DNA from: Candidatus Omnitrophota bacterium
Lineage (GTDB): Bacteria; Hinthialibacterota; Hinthialibacteria; OLB16
Reading direction: 5' to 3'
NCBI GenBank assembly: GCA_020632575.1
Contig: JACKFH010000015.1
Location: forward strand, 1-64,000
DNA length: 64,000 nucleotides
Shown: one piece after another, positions 16,114-24,362 of the stretch
How the letters are laid out: each line of letters opens with the position of its first letter
How positions within the stretch are numbered: the stretch's first letter is position 1
Program-made: the position numbers and the translations under genes
Notes under the pieces: model-generated
What the model was told of the DNA's origin: nothing
The model's input: only the letters and a program-made list of their open reading frames with translations
Databases searched by the model: none

Positions 16114-19100
16114 TCAACGGATCAGCAAGAGGCTTTTCGCATCATCCACAAACTCGAAGGCGAACAATTTGGCCTGAGTCATTTCAATCTCCAAACGAAC
16201 AGTCGAACCTTCGAGATTTCTGAGATTCGAGTTGCCATTCCAAGTGACCCGATGTGAAACCTCGTCGGTTTGAATAGGGTCGCAGTCGGTAAGGGTGAAA
16301 CCAGGAATCGGGCCGCCTCCCTCATCGAGCAAAGCGACTCGAACTTCGCCGTTGGATATGAGGTTTAGTTCCAGATGCTGACCCTCGAAGACAAACGGCA
16401 AGGTGCGCAACCTTCCGGTTTCCGAACCGGCGTCGAGTGAGACGAACCCATCGAGACGCTGTCGGGTGCGGAAACAACGCCTCTGGCCGCTGCCATGCGG
16501 GCCTGTGTCATCCTCGGTGTATTGCCAGATCTCGTTGCCCCGGCGCACCAAACCGTATTGCGCTTTGCGTTCGAGTATGTCCTGGCTTCCAACAGATCCG
16601 TCCGAGCCCATGTAGTAGCCAAGGTGTCCCAACGAAGTCCAGTTCTCTCCATCCCGGCTGGTGGCCAGTTCAGTCCGACGCACCTGAATCGGGTCGAACC
16701 GCCAGATGAAGGCAAGGTAGGTGTCGGGCGCCCAAAGGTATTTAATGGCGCGCGTCCGGTAGACCTCTCCCAATCCCGTGACCGGGAAAGAAATCGGTCC
16801 TTCGCAGGATACGCTGGGAAGGGCCCAACCGGTGAAGACGGGAGGTGTGACCGGATTGAAGGGCCAAGTCTTGAACACCTCATGAGTCTCGAAACCGACC
16901 GCTACCCGGCCACCCGAGGGGAGACAGCCGAGCCCTTCCATGTTGGGATCGCGTTTGAGGAAGTTCCGGTAGACGCCATATTGATCGTCCCAAAAGGTTT
17001 CGCATCCGCCGCCGCAAACCAATGGGAGCATCAGGGTTTCGCTCCGTCTCCAATGAATGAGATCGGGCGAGGTGTAGAGGACGATGCCTTTGTTCGCCAC
17101 CCAGGCTGTCATCTTGAACAGTTCGTCGGGGGTTGCGTCGGGGTTTGGGTCCTTGAACACGGAGCACCAGGTCGGGGTGAGTTCGAGGATGATGTTGTTG
17201 TGACTCGATCCATTCCGCTCAACCACTCCGAGGTCAGGTGAGGAGAATCGAATTCCATCGGTCGAAGTGTACAAACGGGTGATTCCCTGAGCGGACGCGT
17301 AGCCATCCGGAACAATCATATAGATGGTCCCGTCATGATCGACCACGCAGAAATCGCCTCCGAAGTTGATACTTGTCGGCTCGGGATCGGTGGGCGGGTT
17401 GACGGTCAGTTCGATGTTTTCCTTCTCATCGATGAGAGCCTCGTCGAGGAACACATGTTTGCGCGCCCCAAGTTGGAGCGGCGCCCCCTCGGCTACGTCG
17501 AAAAGTGGAGGCAGACCAACACCCTGGGAGAGGGGCGGAGGCAGGGCCCCATAGTTCTTCGAGAAACTTCCGGGCGGGTTGAATGTTTCGGAGTACCGAA
17601 TGGTGTTGGAAAATCGAATCTCATCCAGGCAAGCCGAGACATCTTGGCTGCCATGGCGATCTTCAGCCAGCGATAGGTTGAATCGGTTCTGTCGAAACGT
17701 TTCGTAGTCTCGGGATCCATCGAAGACCCCAGTCGGGTCTTCCAAAAGAGAAGGGGGAATGACAGTGGGGGGTATTGGTTGAGTTTGCGTTGTCGAGCGA
17801 ACGGCGTTTCCTTGGAGTTGACCATCCAAGAAGTGTCGGAGGGTTTGGCCCGAGGCATCGCAGCCGAAGGCGACATGATGCCATTGACCGTCGGCTAAAT
17901 CCTGAAATTGCGTGGGACAGGTATAAATCGATCCCGTGTATGCGTTGATGACCTCGAAATCGCTTAGCTGAGGGGCCAGGTTCACCTCGAAACCCGGGTC
18001 GTAAGCATTGCCTAATTGCAGCATCGCCGATTTGGTGGTGGGATTCGACTCGAGCTTTAGCCAGAACTCAAGTGTCCATTCCTCGGTGGACAGTGTTTTC
18101 AGGAGATTGCCCGGAGCGATTGTCGGTCCCCAAAGTGCGGCGGGTGGGATTCCGCTCCAGACACTGTAATGGACGGAGAATCCCGGCCCCGCATTGTTCT
18201 TCAATGCGTTCCCGAATCTTCCCGGAACGAGACGTCCCTGTTGATCCAGACGGAGATCGTATTCTCCAGCCTCTGCATCGAGCAGTGTGGTGTAGGAATA
18301 GTCCGTTTCATCGAAAAGCCAAAGAGCGACAGTGGAGGCTTCTTCAATTTCTTCGTCGGTCAGCGTGGCAACATGCAGGCTTTCATCCGCCCAGGAATCG
18401 CCCACCCCATTCGAGACTCTGGCTCGAAGGTAATATTCCGTGACCGGCTCCAAACCGAAAAGAGACACCTCGATAGGGCCATCGGAAAATTCACCGTAAT
18501 CCCTCACATGCGACCATTTCTCGGGGTCGGTCCCCCCATCTTGTTTGCCATAATAAAACCTCACATTGGGTGACTGTGTGACCTCACCGCCGATGCGGAT
18601 CCCGAAGGCGCCGACCTCAAGGATTTCTTGGTTTCGAAATTCGGGAGGTTCAAGAATGCGAAATGATCCTGAATAAGGTTCGATCGGAATCCCCGAGGCG
18701 CTCAGGATCGCCCCCTCGGCGATCTCGACTGAGTATTCCCCGGTCCCTGGAGTTAGGGATGGCAAAGCGAAGAGGACCTCCACTTCATTGGTTTGTTCGA
18801 CGCCCGTAGCCGAATCCGCATTTACGCGAAGGTCCTCCGCCTGAACCGAAGTGGCATCCACCACTTGAGAAAAACGAACAGTGAGGCTCGTCGGGGGCGG
18901 AATCAAATGGGCGCCATCGGGAGGGTCGGTGGCGAGAACTCGAAAACTGGGGGAGGACCAAAGCACGGTGTGATCAACCTCAATTCCGCTTCCTCCGGAA
19001 GTATTATCCAAGAACAAATCGGACTCGGAATAATCGCCCTGTGCCTCTCCCGCGTTGACACTGACCAAAACCTCTTGTGGTGTGGTTAATGCAAAATTGG

Positions 19101-19989
19101 TTTCCAGCGCAAGTTGCACCCCGGCGATGATGACATCCCCTCCCGTGGTCTCGGGGTGTCCTCCGTGGGTGTCGATCTCGCCTTTGAGGACAAGGCTATT
19201 TGAGATCATGTTTCCGTACCGGTTTCCGACGTTGTAATCGGGAGGCGCAAGAGCCAGTAGTTGGACATTGCCGTTGGTGGTGGGAGTCGCGGTGCGCATC
19301 GAACCGGTTCGGATGTAGCCGATCTCGATCTGGCCGGCGCGTATGTTGACCGACCCGCCGGCGTTGCCACCGGGGCTGCTGTCGGAGGTGTTGATGCCTA
19401 GAGGGATGGCGACCCTCCCGGTGGCGGTGATGGAGACGGGGGCGGGGGCTGTATCAGAGCGCTGAAGGTTGATGATTCTTAGATCGACGTTCTGGACATT
19501 GACGATCTCAAGACCTTGGGCGCCAGTTGCACTACTGTCGACTCGTCCGGTTCCGGTGATGTCATGGCCGCCCATGTCCCATGTGCAGAGGTGGATGCTG
19601 AGACGGTCGCCGCCTTTGTTGAGATCCATCAAACCATCGCCCTCAATATTCAACCCCTTGTTCACGAACACCAGTTTGAAATTGGCGGTTGAGGCGAACC
19701 GGATCACTCCTCGATCGGTGACCGTGAGTCCCTCCGGGATGGTATAAACATAAGGTGACTGCCATGTTCCCGAGCCGGAGAGAGTCACCCCCTGCGCCGC
19801 ATGGGGGTTCGCGGTTCCGTCCCAGATTTCGATGGAGGAGACAATTGCTTCTTCATCGACAGCGAAAGCAGGTTTTGGAAATGCTGTCCCAAAGAAAACT
19901 TGGATCACAACGAGGATGGAGATGAAGGGAAGGGATTTTGTTTGTTTCCCTCCATGGTAAACCCCAGGCAAGCAAAATGTGTCGAGCAT
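16114..19989 (-). CDS. Large secreted LamG plus beta-propeller (GH32/GH43-like) protein
   Basis: 1291 residues from the ATG at 19989, which is preceded by GAAAGAAG and gives a signal peptide ending near KPAFA. A longer frame start would overlap the upstream gene. The N-terminal 330 residues are Gly/Asn-rich beta-solenoid-like, followed by Big/FN3-like domains (about 350-540). A LamG/concanavalin-like domain starts near 560 (VALWLFDETDY, EWTLEFWLKLE, GQWHHVAFGCD). From about 845 there is a propeller of the GH32/43/68 type beginning HVFLDEALIDE, with repeated strand motifs (YTSTDGIRF, YTSPDLIHWRRS). Probably binds or hydrolyses oligosaccharides outside the cell. It starts 19 bp after the preceding gene, consistent with an operon. 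Confidence 0.72.
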   Translation of the reverse strand: MLDTFCLPGVYHGGKQTKSLPFISILVVIQVFFGTAFPKPAFAVDEEAIVSSIEIWDGTANPHAAQGVTLSGSGTWQSPYVYTIPEGLTVTDRGVIRFASTANFKLVFVNKGLNIEGDGLMDLNKGGDRLSIHLCTWDMGGHDITGTGRVDSSATGAQGLEIVNVQNVDLRIINLQRSDTAPAPVSITATGRVAIPLGINTSDSSPGGNAGGSVNIRAGQIEIGYIRTGSMRTATPTTNGNVQLLALAPPDYNVGNRYGNMISNSLVLKGEIDTHGGHPETTGGDVIIAGVQLALETNFALTTPQEVLVSVNAGEAQGDYSESDLFLDNTSGGSGIEVDHTVLWSSPSFRVLATDPPDGAHLIPPPTSLTVRFSQVVDATSVQAEDLRVNADSATGVEQTNEVEVLFALPSLTPGTGEYSVEIAEGAILSASGIPIEPYSGSFRILEPPEFRNQEILEVGAFGIRIGGEVTQSPNVRFYYGKQDGGTDPEKWSHVRDYGEFSDGPIEVSLFGLEPVTEYYLRARVSNGVGDSWADESLHVATLTDEEIEEASTVALWLFDETDYSYTTLLDAEAGEYDLRLDQQGRLVPGRFGNALKNNAGPGFSVHYSVWSGIPPAALWGPTIAPGNLLKTLSTEEWTLEFWLKLESNPTTKSAMLQLGNAYDPGFEVNLAPQLSDFEVINAYTGSIYTCPTQFQDLADGQWHHVAFGCDASGQTLRHFLDGQLQGNAVRSTTQTQPIPPTVIPPSLLEDPTGVFDGSRDYETFRQNRFNLSLAEDRHGSQDVSACLDEIRFSNTIRYSETFNPPGSFSKNYGALPPPLSQGVGLPPLFDVAEGAPLQLGARKHVFLDEALIDEKENIELTVNPPTDPEPTSINFGGDFCVVDHDGTIYMIVPDGYASAQGITRLYTSTDGIRFSSPDLGVVERNGSSHNNIILELTPTWCSVFKDPNPDATPDELFKMTAWVANKGIVLYTSPDLIHWRRSETLMLPLVCGGGCETFWDDQYGVYRNFLKRDPNMEGLGCLPSGGRVAVGFETHEVFKTWPFNPVTPPVFTGWALPSVSCEGPISFPVTGLGEVYRTRAIKYLWAPDTYLAFIWRFDPIQVRRTELATSRDGENWTSLGHLGYYMGSDGSVGSQDILERKAQYGLVRRGNEIWQYTEDDTGPHGSGQRRCFRTRQRLDGFVSLDAGSETGRLRTLPFVFEGQHLELNLISNGEVRVALLDEGGGPIPGFTLTDCDPIQTDEVSHRVTWNGNSNLRNLEGSTVRLEIEMTQAKLFAFEFVDDAKSLLLIR

Positions 19990-20008
19990 TAAAAAATCTT
20001 CTTTCGAG

Positions 20009-22384
20009 TTAATCTTCAGACAGGAAACCATGGTGGAATGTGACTCGAGATTGCTCGACTCCATCCGCATCCCAAAGTGTGGCGACTCCTTCGCAGGCGC
20101 CGTCAATCCAAGTCGATTCGGATTTCATTTTCCCATTCGGCCACCACTGTCTCCAGATAGATTTTCCATCAGCGGCGTGTTCCCATTCCCAGGACTTCTT
20201 CCCTTCTCTATCCCAGTACGCTTCAACTCCGGTCTTCCTACCACGCGTCCAATGAACTTCATACTGTAGAGTCCCGTCCGGATAAGACCATTTCTCTGCT
20301 CCATTCAATCGAAAGATTCCATCATTCCCGATCTCGCCCGACCACTTGGCGCGTGTCGTACCATTCGCATGCTGCTCAATCCGCTCAATGGTCCTATCCG
20401 CGGATCCTTCAGAAGTTGACGCCTCCCCTTTTCCGAGAACCCAGGCCTCATTGAACTCGAAATGGAGGCAAGGGTGATTCATCGTGGTCAGTAGATGGAT
20501 CATCCCATTCGGGGCCTGCCGAGCCACCGAGTATCCCAGCGTCGCGTACGGGTGCCCATTGTGGGCCCATTCCTCGGACAGGGGGATCGCCTTCGATTCA
20601 TGCGGTTGAGCCGCGTCGATCTTCTTGATCGTCCAGGTCTCACCCTCATCATCGGAAAGTGCGACATAGGAGCCATTCTCGGTCACACCAGTGGGTTTCT
20701 TTCCATTAAAATTCTGGTAATCGCCCGCGAACAGGAGCCGCCCGCTAGCGAGACGGATAAAGGAGGGCCGTTGGTTGCTCGCCAAAGCTGGGAAGTCCGT
20801 CTTCTCGATCTCATAGGATTTCCCCCAATCCTTCGTAATCGATTTCGGCATAAAGCCATCGATGTCGGAGCTCTTCCCGCCCATGCCGACCACGCTTCCA
20901 TCCTGCAGTGGGACAAAGACCGTGTGACGACCCCCAGTGCGACCTCCGGTGTCGCTCCAAGTCATTCCTTCATCCTCGCTCTTCCAGAGGAAGGAGTGAG
21001 CACCGAGGCCATCCATGGCGGAATAGATGGCGCCCTCCTCATCCCGGAACGCGGAGCTGATGGGTTGCGGTGTGTAGCCGCCAATTCGCCCGATCTGGAA
21101 GGGCAATCTCATTGGACTCCAGGTCGATCCATGATCGCTCGAAACACACCACTTAAATGGGACATCCGAAAGACCGATGCCGCCCCAGAACATCCAAATC
21201 TTCCCGTTATCATTCCACAGTAGGACGCTCTGATCGTTGATGTCGGGAATATCGAAAAAGGGAGAGGGCGGGTCCCACTCCTCCGCGCCGAACCGTAGGC
21301 GGGTCGCGATCAAACCGACATTCGGCCAATACTCGGCTTTGTGGGAACGCGAGGAGGAGAAAAACATAGCCAACAGATCCCCATTGGAGCAGACCGTTAG
21401 CCCGGGACAATGGTTGTGACCGAGAATTCCTTGTGGCAAACCGCAGGCCTGGATCGCCTCCTCTTCGACATTCTCGGGAGGAATTGGCAACGCCTTTCGA
21501 ACCCTGAAAAAGGGTTTTCCCAGATCAGGTCCCGCTTCGATGGGCAGCCCACCTTCTTTGACACACTGCTGGACGAAAGGGATCTCTTGGGGACGCTGCG
21601 GAGTCTCCGGATAAGCGGCTTGCACGACACGAAACCCGATGGTGTGTTGTCCTCGAAAATCAGCAGGCGCGCCGGCGCGGTTGGCGCTGCGTCTGAAATA
21701 AGGCTGGACCCCGCCCGCCTCCGAGTAGGCGCTGTCATCCTGGACCGTTCCCCCGCGAACAACACGGGCCACTCCGGTTTCTGGTCCAGTCGGATCTTTT
21801 TCGTCGGAGGATGGGTAGGGGCCATACCAATCCAGACACCATTCCGCGACCCCGGTCTGCATATTCCGGATCCCCAAGGGATTCGCGGTCTCGGGGTCGG
21901 GAGGTTGGTTTCCCGATGAGAAGGGAGTGTCGGTTCCGGCACGGCAGGCGAACTCCCACTCGGCTTCGGTGGGTAGACGATAGGTCTTGTCCTCTTTCTC
22001 GCTCAACCATTCGCAGAAGGCTTGAGCGTCCTCCCAGGAAATCCCTGAGAGGTAAGGACTATATTTCCCGGCGTCCTGATACCCGGGGCGGAATTCCCGA
22101 TATTGTTCAACCGTGACCTCGGACTCTGAAAGGAAGAATTCCGAGAGGGAGACCGAACGAACGGGTCGTTCGTCCGGATCTCCATTAGGCGAGAATTCCG
22201 GACCGCCGAGTCCTTCCAGTGGAACCGATGGTTCTTCTCCCATCTGGAATGCTCCCCCCTCGATCTTGTGGAAGGTCATTCCGATCGAGTTTTCAAATTG
22301 GGATTCGTCCGCGAATGCTCCCGTCCCAAATAGCATGAGGACAAAGACTGCGGAAGAGAAAAACCATCGATTCCTACTCGGCAT
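20009..22384 (-). CDS. Secreted fusion: SUMF1-like domain, sialidase-like BNR propeller and MORN-like repeats
   Basis: 791 residues with a signal peptide ending GTGAFA. Residues 30-255 form a SUMF1/FGE-sulfatase-like domain (SIGMTFHKIEGGAFQMG, RLPTEAEWEFACRAGTDTPFSSG, VAEWCLDWYGPY). The Cys region of true formylglycine-generating enzymes is replaced by YFRRSANR near residue 231, so the activating oxidase function is unlikely. Residues 300-660 look like an exo-sialidase/BNR propeller with Asp-box-like motifs (SSDHGSTWSP, SEDEGMTWSD, SDDEGETWTI). The last 110 residues are MORN/YwqK-like repeats (YPDGTLQYEVHW, WPNGKMKSESTW). Only 3 bp separate it from the upstream epimerase gene. Confidence 0.78.
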   Translation of the reverse strand: MPSRNRWFFSSAVFVLMLFGTGAFADESQFENSIGMTFHKIEGGAFQMGEEPSVPLEGLGGPEFSPNGDPDERPVRSVSLSEFFLSESEVTVEQYREFRPGYQDAGKYSPYLSGISWEDAQAFCEWLSEKEDKTYRLPTEAEWEFACRAGTDTPFSSGNQPPDPETANPLGIRNMQTGVAEWCLDWYGPYPSSDEKDPTGPETGVARVVRGGTVQDDSAYSEAGGVQPYFRRSANRAGAPADFRGQHTIGFRVVQAAYPETPQRPQEIPFVQQCVKEGGLPIEAGPDLGKPFFRVRKALPIPPENVEEEAIQACGLPQGILGHNHCPGLTVCSNGDLLAMFFSSSRSHKAEYWPNVGLIATRLRFGAEEWDPPSPFFDIPDINDQSVLLWNDNGKIWMFWGGIGLSDVPFKWCVSSDHGSTWSPMRLPFQIGRIGGYTPQPISSAFRDEEGAIYSAMDGLGAHSFLWKSEDEGMTWSDTGGRTGGRHTVFVPLQDGSVVGMGGKSSDIDGFMPKSITKDWGKSYEIEKTDFPALASNQRPSFIRLASGRLLFAGDYQNFNGKKPTGVTENGSYVALSDDEGETWTIKKIDAAQPHESKAIPLSEEWAHNGHPYATLGYSVARQAPNGMIHLLTTMNHPCLHFEFNEAWVLGKGEASTSEGSADRTIERIEQHANGTTRAKWSGEIGNDGIFRLNGAEKWSYPDGTLQYEVHWTRGRKTGVEAYWDREGKKSWEWEHAADGKSIWRQWWPNGKMKSESTWIDGACEGVATLWDADGVEQSRVTFHHGFLSED

Positions 22385-22387
22385 GTG

Positions 22388-23302
22388 TCAGATCTCTTTC
22401 CAGTGGTGCTCCGGGTTGTATCCGAACGCCTCATTAGCGCGCTTGTTCGAGAGCATTGTCGTCCTCCCCGGCATCGGTTCCCGCACAACCTTCAGGAGTT
22501 CGGGACGAAAGCGTTCGATGATTTCCATCGTCGGCTCGGGTAATATCGTGTCGGGCGCGGCCAATTGATACACGCCAAATTTTGGCAAAGTTTCGCATTC
22601 AACCGCTTTCACCAAACCGCCGACCACATCCCGGAGTTCCACATAGTTCCCCAGCTCGCCCGGCCACTCCGTGGTTGGCTGGACTCGATCCTTGTAGGAT
22701 TCGGTCCATTCAGGAGGGAACACGCCAGCGAAACGAAACGCCGCGGTGGTCATCCCGGTCCGGTTGGTCCAGGCTTGGCAATTGAATTCGCAACTGTACT
22801 TGGCGAGGCTGTAGGAGTCCTCGATATCCGGGGGGATGTCCTCATCGATGGGGAGATAGGGCCAGTTTCTCGGACGGTCGGTGACTCGGTTATAGAACCA
22901 TCCGCAGGCGTTGATGCTGGAAGCGACCAGGGCTTTTTTGATTCCATGCTCCTCGCAGGCAAGGAGCATTTTAAAAACCCCTGTCGCATTGACTTCATAG
23001 CATACAATCGGGCGTTCGTTCGAGTCGCGATTTCCGGTCAAGTGAATCACCGCGTCCACGCCTTCCGTGATGCGACGGATGAAATCCATGTCGAGCGCAT
23101 CGCCGACATGGAACGGGTGGTTGGGCGAGGGTTTCGGAATGTATTCGGGTTTCCTCTGTAAGTTCAACGGTTCGAATATCCACGGGACGCGCGAGTCATC
23201 CGGCTCGAAAGCGTCGGCTAAAACCAGATCGTGACGGTCCTCGAGTTGCCAGGTGAGATAACGGCCAATGTACCCGGCGGCGCCGGTGATGAGTATTTTC
23301 AT
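22388..23302 (-). CDS. NAD(P)-dependent epimerase/dehydratase (extended SDR)
   Basis: 304 residues of ordinary length. The N-terminal Rossmann motif is GAAGYIG (residues 7-13). The catalytic pair is Tyr164-Lys168 in YSLAK, and the substrate-side residues are typical of nucleotide-sugar or aldose epimerases. No signal peptide, so cytoplasmic. It ends 3 bp before the SUMF1-sialidase gene and begins 10 bp after the MDR dehydrogenase, so the three are likely co-transcribed. The pair of dehydrogenases suggests oxidation or isomerisation of a released sugar. Exact substrate unknown. Confidence 0.82.
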   Translation of the reverse strand: MKILITGAAGYIGRYLTWQLEDRHDLVLADAFEPDDSRVPWIFEPLNLQRKPEYIPKPSPNHPFHVGDALDMDFIRRITEGVDAVIHLTGNRDSNERPIVCYEVNATGVFKMLLACEEHGIKKALVASSINACGWFYNRVTDRPRNWPYLPIDEDIPPDIEDSYSLAKYSCEFNCQAWTNRTGMTTAAFRFAGVFPPEWTESYKDRVQPTTEWPGELGNYVELRDVVGGLVKAVECETLPKFGVYQLAAPDTILPEPTMEIIERFRPELLKVVREPMPGRTTMLSNKRANEAFGYNPEHHWKEI

Positions 23303-23312
23303 TTTCTTCTCC

Positions 23313-24323
23313 TTAATCCCAATTCAGCACGACCCCAAGGGTGGAGTCTTTCTCATTGAAAATCTTGTCCCAAGCTTTGGCGGCGTCCTTGGCTTTCATC
23401 TGATCCGTGATCAGTGGCTTGGTGTAGATGGTCCCGTCATGAATCTGTTTGAGCGTGGATTCCATACGCGCACGAGTCCATCCGCAGGGACAGTGGATGG
23501 TGGCCTCGCGGTAGATGAACTGACGGAGGTCCATCCAGGATTTACTCCCCTCGTGCCCGGCGGTGACATAGTGTCCTCCGTACTTGAGGAGTGGGATGAG
23601 TTTGAGATTGGTGTCAAGATTGACATCGTTCCCGATCGTGTCGACCACGATGTCGAACTCGCCTCCGGTCCAATCGATCGCCTGTTCCAACCAATCGGAC
23701 TGTTCTTTCGAATTCAGGATTAGGTCGCCTTTTTTCTTTTTGAGGAGGTCGAGCCGGAAATTGTGACGACCGACAAAGGCGACTTTGGCGCCACGGGATT
23801 GAAGAGTTTGCGCTGCCCAATTTCCGACCATTCCGTCGCCCATTACTAGAGCATGACAACCCTTCTCGACAGGGGGACGCGATCCGGTATTGGTTCCCAC
23901 CTGGGTAAGCACAAGGCCGCTGTATTCGATGGGATCGACTCCTTTCGGAAGGGCATAGACTTCGTTCGCGTCCGAGGGTCCGATGGCCACATGCCCACCG
24001 AAACCGAGATGAGTCTTTTCGATCTTGGTGATGGTGGCGAAAACCCATTGCCCCTTCTTAAAACCCTTCACATCCTTCCCCATCGATTCGACGATGCCGA
24101 CTTTCTGATATCCAGCAACCATGGGATACGGAAGCGGCAGACCGAATTGCCAAGGGGTGACTCCATCGAACCTCTCCTGCCGAAGAAAGGAGCCCTCGGT
24201 GCCATTGCTGATCCAGGAGTGTTTCGTGGCGATCACGACATCGTTCGGTCCTGGATCGGGAACTTTCACTTTTCCGAATTCGACTTTGTTCTTACCGGTG
24301 AAGATGACTGCTTCGGTTTTCAT
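23313..24323 (-). CDS. Medium-chain dehydrogenase/reductase without the usual catalytic zinc ligand
   Basis: 336 residues. The GroES-like N-terminal half has HSWISNGTEGSF where zinc alcohol dehydrogenases have the Cys ligand, so it resembles the BchC-like, zinc-independent branch. The Rossmann half contains VMGDGMVGNWAAQTL and AFVGRHNFRLDLL. Predicted to oxidise or reduce an alcohol or sugar with NAD(P)H in the cytoplasm. It lies between the esterase and the SDR gene with short gaps (39 and 10 bp), matching a sugar-processing operon. Physiological substrate not evident. Confidence 0.78.
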   Translation of the reverse strand: MKTEAVIFTGKNKVEFGKVKVPDPGPNDVVIATKHSWISNGTEGSFLRQERFDGVTPWQFGLPLPYPMVAGYQKVGIVESMGKDVKGFKKGQWVFATITKIEKTHLGFGGHVAIGPSDANEVYALPKGVDPIEYSGLVLTQVGTNTGSRPPVEKGCHALVMGDGMVGNWAAQTLQSRGAKVAFVGRHNFRLDLLKKKKGDLILNSKEQSDWLEQAIDWTGGEFDIVVDTIGNDVNLDTNLKLIPLLKYGGHYVTAGHEGSKSWMDLRQFIYREATIHCPCGWTRARMESTLKQIHDGTIYTKPLITDQMKAKDAAKAWDKIFNEKDSTLGVVLNWD

Positions 24324-24362
24324 GATGGTGGATCAACCATCCTTTCCAAATAAATGTGACCT

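Noticed and set aside
20009..22384. Functional formylglycine-generating enzyme for the sulfatases
   Set aside because: The catalytic Cys position is replaced by Phe/Arg; kept only as a SUMF1-like domain.
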